Source: Peptoniphilus_A sp022767005
GTDB lineage: Bacteria; Bacillota; Clostridia; Tissierellales; Peptoniphilaceae
Length of the DNA: 59,842 bases
Direction of reading: 5' to 3'
Assembly (NCBI RefSeq): GCF_050315115.1
Contig: NZ_JBNPOJ010000010.1
Location: forward strand, 1 to 59,842
The position numbers and the translations under genes were made by a program. Position 1 is the stretch's first letter. Each line of letters starts with the position of its first letter. Positions 1-9,175 of the stretch are shown here, piece by piece. The notes beneath the pieces are model-generated. The model was not told the origin of the DNA. It worked only from the letters and a program-made list of their open reading frames with translations, and did no database searches.

Positions 1-135
1 CGGCGCTCCGTTAACTTCTGCGAGAATATCTCTAACAGAAACTTTCTCATACCCATATTTCTCGAAAAGTCTGGATGCTATGTTTATAAGCTCCTGTTTT
101 CTTTCTTCTGGATCTTTTACATTTCTCTTTACCAA
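1..135 (-). CDS. TetR-family regulator, N-terminal part
   Basis: Reading leftward from a TTG at 133-135 gives 45 codons that run off the window edge. The residues (KDPEERKQELINIASRLF, then EKYGYEKVSVRDILAE) are the classic TetR helix-turn-helix start, with the helix-1 'IAxxLFxxxGYxxVSVRDI' pattern. TTG is chosen because AGGTGG lies seven bases upstream and no ATG or GTG is available in frame. A strong promoter lies just upstream (175-203). The regulated gene is outside the window. TetR repressors usually sense a small molecule and control a neighbouring exporter; the ligand cannot be told here. Confidence 0.75.
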   Translation of the reverse strand, partial: MVKRNVKDPEERKQELINIASRLFEKYGYEKVSVRDILAEVNGAP

Positions 136-174
136 AACCTCACCACCTATTGACCGACACTCGTTCTTTAATAA

Positions 175-203
175 AGATTATCATTTTCTTATACTTTTGT
201 CAA
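175..203 (-). promoter_or_regulatory. sigma-A promoter of the TetR gene
   Basis: On the minus strand TTGACA (198-203) is followed after exactly 17 bases by TAATCT (175-180). The start site would fall about 30 bases before the TTG start codon. No clear palindromic operator was found in the leader. Confidence 0.7.
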
Positions 204-292
204 TAGTGCCCTGAATTTATATTCTGAGTACGGTATAATTTTATATACTATGAATAAAACGCTTTACGCTTATAACTTTAATAGCAAGCACA

Positions 293-386
293 GTAAGTGT
301 ACGGACACTTACGAAAAAATTAATGGAGCAGACCTTTACGGAATGCTCCATTTTTTTAATTTTTACCTTGTTAGGGAGAACCCTAA
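293..386 (+). other. Hairpin-rich leader of the mobilization genes, candidate oriT
   Basis: Two perfect inverted repeats lie directly before mobC: GTAAGTGT/ACACTTAC (293-300 and 305-312, four-base loop) and TTAGGG/CCCTAA (371-376 and 381-386, loop AGAA), the second followed by a short C-run. A terminator-like hairpin lies between them. Origins of transfer for MOBP relaxases usually sit just upstream of mobC or the relaxase gene and contain inverted repeats next to the nick site, so one of these is the likely oriT. No nick sequence was recognised with certainty; the assignment is inference from position. Confidence 0.4.
323..357 (+). terminator. Intrinsic terminator upstream of mobC
   Basis: ATGGAGCA (323-330) pairs with TGCTCCAT (344-351) and a T-run follows. 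It either ends a transcript entering from the left or attenuates the leader of the mobilization genes. Confidence 0.7.
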
Positions 387-419
387 GACCCCGAAATATA
401 TTTTATAAAGGAGAATAAA

Positions 420-776
420 ATGGCAAATAGATTTAGAAATGAAAGAATAGAAATTAAACTTACTAAAGAAGAAAAAGAAGTTTTTGAAAAGAAAATGAAA
501 CTTGCAAATTGTAAAACTATGTCCCACTTTCTTAGGAAATGTGTGTTGGAAAAAGAAATTTATATTGTAGACCTAGAACCATTTAGAGATCTCCAATGGC
601 TACTTTCAAATGCAACAAATAATATAAACCAGATCGCAAAAGCTACTAATACAACTGGTATTATTTACAAAAATGAAATTGAATCTATGAATAAGCAGAT
701 AGAAAAATTATCAAGAGAAATATGGCAGATCCATTCCCTACTTCTTAATAAATCAAAAGAAAGTTCTGGTGATTAG
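420..776 (+). CDS. mobC: MobC-like relaxosome accessory protein
   Basis: 118 residues. The N-terminus (RNERIEIKLTKEEKEVFEKKMK, C32) is followed by 'MSHFLRKCVLEKEI', a ribbon-helix-helix type arrangement, and a C-terminal helix containing 'NNINQIAKATN', which is characteristic of MobC-family mobilization proteins (PF05713). Such proteins bind oriT and help the relaxase open the DNA. RBS AAAGGAG precedes the ATG. The relaxase follows with two bases between stop and start, so both form one unit. The family call is by pattern recognition. Confidence 0.8.
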   Translation: MANRFRNERIEIKLTKEEKEVFEKKMKLANCKTMSHFLRKCVLEKEIYIVDLEPFRDLQWLLSNATNNINQIAKATNTTGIIYKNEIESMNKQIEKLSREIWQIHSLLLNKSKESSGD

Positions 777-777
777 T

Positions 778-2109
778 ATGGCAATTACAAAAATACATCC
801 TATAAAATCAACTCTAAATTTGGCAATAGATTATATAACTAAGAGTGAAAAAACTGATGAAAAAGTCTTAGTATCTTCATTCAAATGTCATCCATCTACT
901 GCTCATATTCAATTTATGAAAACACGAGAAGATAACGATACTAAGGGGACAGTTTTGGCTAGACATTTAATCCAATCTTTTCTACCAGGAGAGGTTGATC
1001 CTATAAAAGCTCACGAAATTGGAATGGAATTATGTAAGAAAATTTTAAAAGAAGATTATGAATTTGTTCTTGCAACTCATATAGATAGAGGGCATATCCA
1101 TAACCATATTATTTTTAATAATGTTAATTACAAGACTGGTAAATGCTACCAATCTAATAAAAAATCTTACCATAAAATCAGGTATCAAAGTGACGAATTA
1201 TGTAAAGAAAATAAGCTTTCAGTCATTGATGAATATTATGAAGCTTACAAGAGAAAATATAAAACTGCTGGTAAATCTTGGTACGAATATGACCAAAACA
1301 AGAAAGGAAATTCTTGGAAGTCTAAACTTCAATTTGATATAGATAGAATGATTAATAAGTCTAAATCTTGGGAAGAGTTTTTAGAAAATATGAAATCTCT
1401 TGATTATGAAATTAAGTTTAGTAAACACATTGCTTTTCGTCATAAAGATAAGCAAAGATTTTCAAGAGCGAAGACTATCGGGGAAGATTATACCGAAGAA
1501 AAAATCAAAGAAAGAATAGATTTAGCTATCAAAAATAAAGCTAATCCTATTAAAAAGCGAGTAGGAAATGTTATTGATATATCTACTAATAAAAAAGCTC
1601 AATCCTCAAAAGGTTATGAAGTTTGGGCAAGAAAACATAATATCAAAACAATGGCAGATTCAATAATAATATTAAGAGAACAAGGCATTAATTCAATTAC
1701 TCAACTCGATGATCTAATCAAAAAATCTGCTGATGATAGGCAAGACTTATTAGATAAAATAAAGAAAATTGAAACTAAGATGAATGGTTTATCTCAAGAT
1801 ATGGAAAATATAAATACTATAAATAAGTATCGTGAAATCTACAAATACCACAAGAAAAATCCTGAAGATAAACAATTTGCAGAAGAATATTATAGTGAAC
1901 TTTCCGTATATAAAATAGCCGCTAAAGAAATTTTAGAAAACTATAAAAAACTACCAAATACAAAAGAAATACTATCAAACCTCGATAAATTGCAAGAAAA
2001 AAAGAACACCCTTATGCAAGAGTATTCTTTGAATAAAGAACAATTTTCTGACCTTGTTCAGTATAGGAAAAACTATGAAAATTATTATGGAAAGGAAGTA
2101 GAGAGGTAA
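778..2109 (+). CDS. MOBP-type relaxase
   Basis: 443 residues from the ATG at 778; a GTG at 769 in the same frame overlaps mobC and is less likely because family members begin 'MAITKIHPIK'. The relaxase domain (PF03432) fills the N-terminal half: the probable catalytic tyrosine is in 'LAIDYITKSEKT', and the metal-binding histidines are in 'THIDRGHIHNHIIFNN'. The C-terminal third is coiled coil, rich in K and E. The protein nicks oriT and pilots the strand during conjugation. It looks complete, unlike nearby genes. It resembles relaxases of Tn1549-like clostridial integrative elements. No type IV coupling or secretion gene is visible, so the element here is mobilizable or a remnant. Confidence 0.88.
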   Translation: MAITKIHPIKSTLNLAIDYITKSEKTDEKVLVSSFKCHPSTAHIQFMKTREDNDTKGTVLARHLIQSFLPGEVDPIKAHEIGMELCKKILKEDYEFVLATHIDRGHIHNHIIFNNVNYKTGKCYQSNKKSYHKIRYQSDELCKENKLSVIDEYYEAYKRKYKTAGKSWYEYDQNKKGNSWKSKLQFDIDRMINKSKSWEEFLENMKSLDYEIKFSKHIAFRHKDKQRFSRAKTIGEDYTEEKIKERIDLAIKNKANPIKKRVGNVIDISTNKKAQSSKGYEVWARKHNIKTMADSIIILREQGINSITQLDDLIKKSADDRQDLLDKIKKIETKMNGLSQDMENINTINKYREIYKYHKKNPEDKQFAEEYYSELSVYKIAAKEILENYKKLPNTKEILSNLDKLQEKKNTLMQEYSLNKEQFSDLVQYRKNYENYYGKEVER

Positions 2110-2130
2110 GTTAATTTTTACCTCTCTTTT
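2100..2130. terminator. Bidirectional terminator between relaxase and YobI-like gene
   Basis: AGAGAGGTAA (2100-2109) pairs perfectly with TTACCTCTCT (2118-2127), followed by T's. The relaxase stop codon lies in one arm and the stop of the converging gene in the loop, so the genes share one hairpin. Confidence 0.75.
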
Positions 2131-5100
2131 CAAGTTTTTTATACTCATTTGGTTTTAAATTTAATCTACCATCTGTTCTCATTGTTACTACATCTATGCT
2201 TTCAAGGGAATTTGAAATAGAGGATTCATATTCAGATTCGAAAGTTGGCATACCACCATCAAAAACTCTAGCTATTTCTTGAATATTAGGAATTAATGAA
2301 ATCCATTCTTTCCATTTAAACACATAATTTTTATCTCTAATAATTTTATTTAATAAATCTATTTTAAAGCTTACATAAATATTATCATCTATTATAATTT
2401 TATCTATAAAATTCTCTGTTAATTTATTATCCATCACTTCGTTCCATTCACTAGGATTTTCGTTAATTTTATTAATAAATTCCTTCCATAAATCAAAATT
2501 CTCAACTTCAATAATTATTCTTTCATAATCTTCCTTCGCAAACCAATTATTAAGAACGTAATCCCTCACATTTAAACTAGCTTCATCTATGTCAAATAAC
2601 GAAACATTTACTTTATACTCTTCAATTAGACGAATAGTCGAATCATCATCTAACAGTTTTTTATTTAAAACTTCAATAACTGTTTCTTTAGATAGCTTTT
2701 TAATGATTCCATTTTCATTCATAAAATCAATTAATTCTTCTGATGTTACATTCTGTTTTATTATGCTATCCATATAGTATACAATTAAATTTAGTTCTTC
2801 TATATTTAGAAATGTCTCGAAATTATCAATATTAAACTTTATTAAGTTATTTTTTAGAAGTAACTTATATTTTTCCCCACTTAAATCATTAGATAAACTA
2901 TTAATACTGTTGGATACTTTGTATATAACTTTTTTAAACAAATCATAATTTAATAAGCTTGAGTTTATAAGATCTATATACATTTCATTAGGCAATTCAA
3001 ATTCTAAATGATAATTTAAATTTATAATATTTATTATTGGATTTACTTTTTTTGTATTATTGTAAAATTCAAGAATATTGTTTTCGTTATACTGTATTAA
3101 ATCATTATCAGCTAAATCAATTAATATTTTATCTGATTTTAGACTACTTATATTTTCAATAACTGTTTCTTCATTTTTTATAAATATTTTTTTATAATCA
3201 TCATTTAAATTTGATTTTAATATTTCTAAAAATGCTAATTCCCCTGTATTTGAGTTTATCTTGTTTTTTTGAACAAATTCATTATAATTTTCAATAAAAT
3301 TATCAATATTAGATATTACTACTTCCCTTAAACTATCTAACAATAAAGAATCATCATACATGTATCTGAATAACCCTTTTGAAATATCATCTTTATTTTT
3401 ATTTAAATACACTGATAATAAATTAATTACATTATCAAGATTTAAATTAAACATATTATTATCCAAAATAAATTTTGCTATATTGGCATCTATTTCAATA
3501 TTTGAAACATCTGTGAATTTGACATCTAAAGCCTTAATAGCTCTAAGCATCTCTTGTTTTTCTTCTAAATAACTTAACTCTAAAATATTACTATTATTCT
3601 CTACATATTCCTTAAATTCTTCGTTAGTTTCTATATTTTCATTTAAACAGATTAACCCAATAAATTTTAATTTAAGTTCTTTTGGAATAACTTGATTTTT
3701 AAGATTTAACCACAATCCCGAAAAATCCGACTTTGATATTAAGAAAGTAAACTTTTTTAATATCGTATATTCATAACTATTAATATATTCAATAGCTTCT
3801 TGGTCATTATTTTGTAAAATCACTTTAAATACTTCGTAAAGTTCTTTATCTTTATCTGTTGAAATTAATAGATCTATCAAATCATAATTAACAATATCCT
3901 TCCTAGAATAATCATCTAATTTTAAATATTCTAATACAAAATTGGGCTTTTCCAATTTAAAATTGTTTTCAATATTTTTACCAGATAAAACTCTACTTAT
4001 ATAAATGTTGTCATTTCTTCCTATATCACTATCATAGAAAAACCCTTTATATCTCCAATAATTTTCATCTACTAATCCTGTTAATAATAGATATCTAATT
4101 AACGGAAAATAGTGGTCCTTAGTTATAAGATTATATACTTCATCATTTTCTTCAAAAAAATCCATCAAACCCTCATCACTTAATTGATTGAGTAGATAAC
4201 TCATTTGACTAGAATTTCTCATATTGATTTTCTTATTTAAATTATCAATTTCATCACTTAAACTATCAATTTTAATATAAATATCATCGTAATCTATTTC
4301 TTCTAATCTATTTTTCAAACTATCATCATGTTTACATAATTCACCTATGAATGAACTATACTTATAGTTAGATCCATAATTACCATTATAAATCAAATAA
4401 TCTTTATTTTTATTTCTACTCCATTCATACATTATTTTTCCATATGAATCGTTATTTGCATTATCAAATCTGTAATTTTTAGGAATATTCACTGCTAAAA
4501 AGTCAGAAACTCTTTTAACTATCAATTTTTTCAATTCTTCTTTTTCTTTAATTTTTGTCTGTAGTGATTTTTTATATATAGTATTTAAAGATTCTCGCTT
4601 ATTTAAAATTTCATATAAGTATCCTCTATCTCTTTCTAATTCTTCATATTCTTTTGGAAATATATTTTTTAAAACAATTAAGGAAAAAATTTCATCAGCG
4701 TTTTTATCTATATCTATACTTTTTGAATAAATTTCATATTCATTTCTAATTGAATATAATAACCTCATATCATCTATATATAATGATAATCCTAGTAAAA
4801 CTTTTTTTGATATACTAAATTTATCTTCTATATCACCAAATATGTCCAATATTTTTCCCTTTGAGTTTTTAGATGTCATAGATGGTATAACCGGAATTAT
4901 TAAATCAAAAAATTTGACTCTATCTTTCGACTCAAATAAATCATCTCTAATTACATAAATAAATCTAACAGTTTCTTCAGATTTAAAATTTATCAAGCTA
5001 TTTATTTCCCTCAATCTTACAAATATAGATATATCATTAAATCTATCTAAATCCTCAAATATAACTGTTTTAACCCCAGAAGACCATATCAAATAAACAA

Positions 5101-5866
5101 GTTCTCTTGCTTCTTGATCTAAAATATTGGTATTGTCATTTTCTATTAATTCAGATTCTGCACCCTTAAAATTAAATTTATTTAGTTTAATCGATACTCT
5201 ACGACCTAACCATATACTCAATGAAATTAGTGGAAATAATATAGAAAATATAATAAAACTGTCTATAAAAAATTTTGGTTTTATATTATTTACATTATTT
5301 AAATTACTAAAAGCTAGCAACTTATAAAAATAGCTATATATAAATTCTATTTTTAGTGACATTAATATCCCAAGAATTACTAATATTAAACATGTAGAAA
5401 AAAATGAAATGTCCCTAATTTTTCTTTTATTTTTTACTTTAAACTTACTCAAAGGTATTTTGTTTGAAGGTATTTGATAAAGGATTTGATTAATAATTTG
5501 TTTCTCAGCAGATTTTATTCGATTGGCATTGTTTAAATAATTAGTAGATAAATCATTATTACTATTATCTTCATCCTCTTTATTGTCTTTGTGATTATCA
5601 TTTTTTTTACTGTTTTGATCCAAATATGAATCAAAATCAGCTATAGATACATTTATAAGCTCACTCTTTTTAAAATTTGTTGAATAATATGTTTTTAATA
5701 TGCTACTTTTACCAGAACCATAAATTCCAGTTATAGCAATATTTTTTATATCATTATCATCATATGCTTGATTCAATGCTTTTTCTATTATTCTATAAGA
5801 CTCTGAATTTATATCTACCTTAGTTGGCGTTAATTTATGAAATTTATAATTAATATTATCCTTCAT
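2111..5866 (-). CDS. YobI-like P-loop NTPase, large membrane-anchored
   Basis: 1251 residues. A KAP/STAND-like NTPase: Walker A 'GIYGSGKSS' at 47-55 and Walker B 'TVIFEDLDRF' at about 267-276. Between them lie two hydrophobic segments (about 153-171 and 200-220), the usual layout of membrane-inserted KAP ATPases, and an acidic, Asn-rich linker (about 84-110). The remaining ~900 residues are a long repetitive helical region, as in Bacillus YobI (YobI-ATPase family, PF20693). Proteins of this type occur in defence islands and may act as sensors, but the mechanism is not established. RBS GGAGGTG precedes the ATG by five bases. It follows the LlaJI remnants on the same strand. No lesion was seen. 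Confidence 0.75.
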   Translation of the reverse strand: MKDNINYKFHKLTPTKVDINSESYRIIEKALNQAYDDNDIKNIAITGIYGSGKSSILKTYYSTNFKKSELINVSIADFDSYLDQNSKKNDNHKDNKEDEDNSNNDLSTNYLNNANRIKSAEKQIINQILYQIPSNKIPLSKFKVKNKRKIRDISFFSTCLILVILGILMSLKIEFIYSYFYKLLAFSNLNNVNNIKPKFFIDSFIIFSILFPLISLSIWLGRRVSIKLNKFNFKGAESELIENDNTNILDQEARELVYLIWSSGVKTVIFEDLDRFNDISIFVRLREINSLINFKSEETVRFIYVIRDDLFESKDRVKFFDLIIPVIPSMTSKNSKGKILDIFGDIEDKFSISKKVLLGLSLYIDDMRLLYSIRNEYEIYSKSIDIDKNADEIFSLIVLKNIFPKEYEELERDRGYLYEILNKRESLNTIYKKSLQTKIKEKEELKKLIVKRVSDFLAVNIPKNYRFDNANNDSYGKIMYEWSRNKNKDYLIYNGNYGSNYKYSSFIGELCKHDDSLKNRLEEIDYDDIYIKIDSLSDEIDNLNKKINMRNSSQMSYLLNQLSDEGLMDFFEENDEVYNLITKDHYFPLIRYLLLTGLVDENYWRYKGFFYDSDIGRNDNIYISRVLSGKNIENNFKLEKPNFVLEYLKLDDYSRKDIVNYDLIDLLISTDKDKELYEVFKVILQNNDQEAIEYINSYEYTILKKFTFLISKSDFSGLWLNLKNQVIPKELKLKFIGLICLNENIETNEEFKEYVENNSNILELSYLEEKQEMLRAIKALDVKFTDVSNIEIDANIAKFILDNNMFNLNLDNVINLLSVYLNKNKDDISKGLFRYMYDDSLLLDSLREVVISNIDNFIENYNEFVQKNKINSNTGELAFLEILKSNLNDDYKKIFIKNEETVIENISSLKSDKILIDLADNDLIQYNENNILEFYNNTKKVNPIINIINLNYHLEFELPNEMYIDLINSSLLNYDLFKKVIYKVSNSINSLSNDLSGEKYKLLLKNNLIKFNIDNFETFLNIEELNLIVYYMDSIIKQNVTSEELIDFMNENGIIKKLSKETVIEVLNKKLLDDDSTIRLIEEYKVNVSLFDIDEASLNVRDYVLNNWFAKEDYERIIIEVENFDLWKEFINKINENPSEWNEVMDNKLTENFIDKIIIDDNIYVSFKIDLLNKIIRDKNYVFKWKEWISLIPNIQEIARVFDGGMPTFESEYESSISNSLESIDVVTMRTDGRLNLKPNEYKKLEKRGKN

Positions 5867-5912
5867 TTTTCACCTCCAGTACTTACTAATCGACTATAAA
5901 TAAAATCCATAA

Positions 5913-7355
5913 TCAGAAAATCTCATTGTTATCTAATTTTACATTTTCTAGATAGCTATCATATATTTTCTCATGTGGTAAAAGTATTACTTCTATATCA
6001 TTGAAATTGAGTTGATTATAGATTTTAAATAATTCCATAGATACTGTCCCTAACCTAATTGCTTTATCTTCTTCCGTTGGCATTAAAAAAGCATTTCTAT
6101 TTATATTTAAATTATTTTCTAAAGCAAATTCTTTATAGGCTAACTCGTATAAATATTGTTTGGTTACATCTCCTACTCCTGGATTATTCTTTAATTCATC
6201 TTCATTCAAAATAATTTTATAATACTTAGCGTCGTATATGGAAAGTGTATCGTTATTAATTGAGATAATATCAGGAATTAATGTCTTCGAAGCAGTGTGT
6301 GTAACGTTTGATTCCTTATGAAGCCATTTAGGCTTTGTTATAACATCTGAAAGTAACATTGACTGTTTATCAAATCTTGAATATTGTAATCCAATTTCTT
6401 TTAATGATTTATCAAGTGAATCATCAAAAACAACTGAACAAACATCTTCTCAAACTAAATTAAAACTATTCGTGCCTACGAATGATATTTTATTTGATAC
6501 AGTCTTACTTGTATCTTCTTGAATAAATCTACTAGGTAATTTTAATATATCTTGCTTATGAGTTATAAATTGAGTAGATAGTTCTTGATTTAATTTATAT
6601 AAAATATAATCTTTTGTCCCAAATTTTTCTAAGCCTTCGGAACTTATATTTACTTGATTAATTTCTAAAATCGTTAAAATATCTTTTAGTTTTTCACAAG
6701 ACTCTGTCAAAATAGCGGCATGCAACCTTCTAAAATAATCCTGTTCATTGTTTTCTTGATTTGTTGTAAATGTATCTAAATATATAGGTAAATTATTAGA
6801 AAAATATGCTGTACTCTCGTTTATTGTTTTTTCCCATAATATCTCACCGTCTCCATTGTATTCAATTATTTGTTTGTCATTACTATATAAGCCATATTCA
6901 TGATAAATATCAATCATTTCCAAAACTAAGGATAGCAAATTAAATTTTTCGTTATTTAAATGGCCATCTAAACCTATTGATTGCTCTTTAGATTCATATT
7001 TTCTAATTACAGATATTAGTTTTTTTAATATTTTAAAATTATTTTTTGGATCTTTTAAATAATTATCAAAATATTTAGGATATAATATTAAACAAATATC
7101 AGATACTACAATAATACCTACAAACTTAAAAACATAAGTATTACCTTCCATTTGATAGTTTAGCTCTGAAAGATTCTCTGAATCTATTAACTCATACAAT
7201 TCAACATTTGATAAGTCTTTTGAAAGTCTTCTAACTATATTCATAAGTGATAGAGAATTCAATATCTCTCTAGTCTCTTCATTTGACTTACCAAACATAG
7301 TCTTTAATTCAATAAAAGAATATGGTCTTATTTCTTTTAGTACTTGAATATTCAT
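5913..7355 (-). pseudogene. LlaJI-type restriction nuclease (McrC-like), broken by a stop codon
   Basis: The reading frame encodes a ~480-residue protein of the LlaJI restriction family (PF09563) in two pieces: 301 residues (6450-7355) and a 148-residue tail (5913-6359). Both pieces and the bases between are in one frame, interrupted only by TGA at 6450-6452; reading it as an amino acid gives 'NSFNLV-x-EDVCSVVFDD', where the family expects W, so a TGG to TGA change is the simplest cause. The tail holds the nuclease-like part ('IPDIISINND' followed by 'IYDAKYYK', a PD-(D/E)xK pattern with D and K). In LlaJI this subunit cuts DNA together with the McrB-like GTPase encoded upstream. The N-terminal piece alone should not cut. 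Confidence 0.75.
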
Positions 7356-7364
7356 AACATTAAC

Positions 7365-8224
7365 CTATTCTTTTAAATCATCTTGTATATTGTCGTCTTT
7401 ATATATTTTCTCAGTCTCTACATCTAAGTTTCCTTTAAATAAACTTAAAGTATTTTCATCAAAATTTTTGCAAACTGATGAGTAAGTAGAAAACTTGCCT
7501 TCAGTAAATAAATCTGGTCTATATGCCTTAGCAGCATCTTCATATAAATACATTAAGACTTTATTCTTTATTGTCTCTGTGAGTTTATTAAGATCGTCTC
7601 CTTCTAGTATTGATTTAGAAATAAAATATGGTCTTATTAATTTATCTTCGGGGATATTAATAAGAGAAAGTTTTTCATTCAATTTTCTCCTAAACTGATC
7701 CCAATTAACAGTTTCATCTGAATTAATCTTAAATCTATAATTTTCAAATTCTTCTTTATTTGCATCGGAAGCATCATTAATTCCTAGATATGTGAATTCC
7801 CATCTTCTCCTAAATGCTGTATCCATGGGCATAACCCCCTGATCCGCACTATTCATTGTATCCCATATATAGAAATTACTTGGCAAAAATATCTTACTAA
7901 AATCATCATCCAATTTATTTTTTATATTCTCAGATAGCTCAACTCCCTCTAACTCTTTTTTTAAGAATTCTTGTAATTCTTTTGATGTAGTAATTTCATA
8001 CTCACTTTTCCCGTTAGAGTCCCTATCTAATAGTTGAAATATATCTCCTAAAACAGCAGCTACATTTGCTCTTTTAATTTCTTCAACAATTAAAAGATAA
8101 TTAGTATCCTCATTCTTGTAAGCTTTAATCAATTGTCTAATTAAAACTCCAGGAATGTATTCATAAGTTATGGTCTCTTTAATATTTCCGTCTTCACCTT
8201 TCTTTATTGAACCATCTTTATTTT
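7365..8224 (-). pseudogene. McrB-like AAA+ GTPase subunit, frame-shifted 3' part
   Basis: From an ATG at 8132 the frame gives 255 residues with AAA+ elements: 'YLLIVEEIKRANVAAVLGDIF' region (Walker B, McrB type), 'NFYIWDTMNSADQGVMPMD' region (sensor; an McrB/LlaJI hallmark is 'NTAD') and 'AFRRRWEF' (arginine finger). The frame continues upstream of the ATG through 'TITYEYIPGVLIRQL' and 'LKNKDGSIKKG', which belong to the same domain. It meets the P-loop portion (8225-8521) in a different frame, and a single base lost near 8237 (CCN-AGT-TAT) would explain it. Both this and the next gene in the locus are damaged, so the restriction arm is likely dead. Confidence 0.75.
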
Positions 8225-8521
8225 TTAAATAACTGGAAACGGCTTAAGAGCACCTACAAAATTTCCATACATATAATTTGGATGGAATGTGACTCTTTCA
8301 TAGTTATTCCCAAAGTATTTCTGGGCTTCTCTATTTAAATTATAACTTTTACCTGTACCAGCAGCACCAAAAAAATTCGAACGCATTTTTTGTAGATTTG
8401 TACCTCTACCATTCATGAAATTGGCAATATTATATGGAGGATCTGTAATAATTAAATCAACTGTAGATGATTCTAACTTTCTCAATTCTTCTATACATTC
8501 TCCATTTATTATTTCAATCAT
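8225..8521 (-). pseudogene. Chimeric ORF: methyltransferase N-terminus fused to McrB-like P-loop
   Basis: 98 codons in one open frame. Residues 1-48 are the start of an N6-adenine/N4-cytosine methyltransferase ('INGECIEEL', catalytic 'DPPYNI', 'NGRGTNLQKMRSN'). Residues from about 50 on are the P-loop of an McrB-like GTPase ('GAAGTGKSYNLNREAQKYFG', then 'HPNYMYGNFVGALKPF'). The two halves meet at 'FFGAAG' (8357-8374), a string that both families can carry, suggesting a deletion by recombination at short homology. The methyltransferase body, any genes between, and the GTPase N-terminal DNA-binding domain are gone. The start overlaps the controller stop by ATGA. It ends early by frameshift. Confidence 0.75.
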
Positions 8522-8721
8522 TTTTTAATACACTCCATAATGTCTGATATGTCGCAATCCAATGCATCACAAATTCTGAGCAAAACATCAGTAGTTACAT
8601 TCTCACCATTCTTTAGTTTATAAAATGTACTCCTACTTACATTAGCTTTCTCCATAAGCTCATTATGTTGCATATCTAAATCGATAAGTTTTTTAAATAA
8701 CCTTTTATAACTTAATTCCAT
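8518..8721 (-). CDS. XRE/Cro-type controller protein of the LlaJI locus
   Basis: 67 residues. A helix-turn-helix of the Cro/CI type fills the protein: 'HNELMEKANVSRSTFYKLKNG' region with the following 'VTTDVLLRICDALDCDISDIM'. The ATG at 8719-8721 is chosen because GGAGG lies five bases upstream; a longer in-frame start has no ribosome site. Its TGA stop overlaps the next start as ATGA, so the controller is coupled to the methyltransferase gene, as for C proteins that time expression of restriction-modification systems. The controller looks intact though its targets are damaged. Confidence 0.8.
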   Translation of the reverse strand: MELSYKRLFKKLIDLDMQHNELMEKANVSRSTFYKLKNGENVTTDVLLRICDALDCDISDIMECIKK

Positions 8722-8861
8722 ATAACCTCCAAGATTATTTTTCTGATAGCTAATCTCGTACATATATACATTTAAAATATACTTATGTTTGTTATTACAC
8801 ATTAATTAATTATAACATTAACTATAGGCTATTTTCAATCACTTGATATATCACTTTAAAT

Positions 8862-8907
8862 GAGAGAAAAATAACGGCAGTCTTCGGACTGCCGTTATTT
8901 TTCTCTC
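8862..8907. terminator. Perfect 21-bp hairpin with TTCG loop
   Basis: The arms 8862-8882 and 8887-8907 are fully complementary, with a four-base UUCG-class loop on the plus strand and A/T-rich outer ends that supply U-runs in both directions. It would terminate the controller/ssb side from either direction. It lies inside the open frame of the ssb remnant. Confidence 0.8.
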
Positions 8908-9160
8908 TGCGCCTTTACTATGGTCTTTCTTAGTTGACTTAGCTTTGTCATCTGTCTTAAAGCTTTTTATTTGCCCTAATATGGACTTTTTATCCTTGTC
9001 TTGACCCTTTACTTGTTCTTTTGCTTTTAAGAGCTTAGAAGACAAAATACGAACATTTTTATGTTCCTTCCCGTTGTTATCAACGCTTGTTTTTACTTGA
9101 CCAAATATTTTAACAAAATCTCCTTGTTTAAGGTTCTCTAAATCTTTTGTCTTATCTCCA

Positions 9161-9175
9161 TAGGCTGAACAATTG
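9161..9175 (+). repeat. 15-bp direct repeat, left copy
   Basis: TAGGCTGAACAATTG, identical to 10546-10560. Here it encodes (minus strand) the 'NCSAY' part of the ssb remnant. The two copies bracket the FRG-domain gene. Confidence 0.7.

Noticed and set aside
6450..6452. TGA read as tryptophan (alternative genetic code)
   Set aside because: The XRE controller, phnC and abiEi genes end in TGA, placed exactly at overlaps with the next start, so TGA is a normal stop here.
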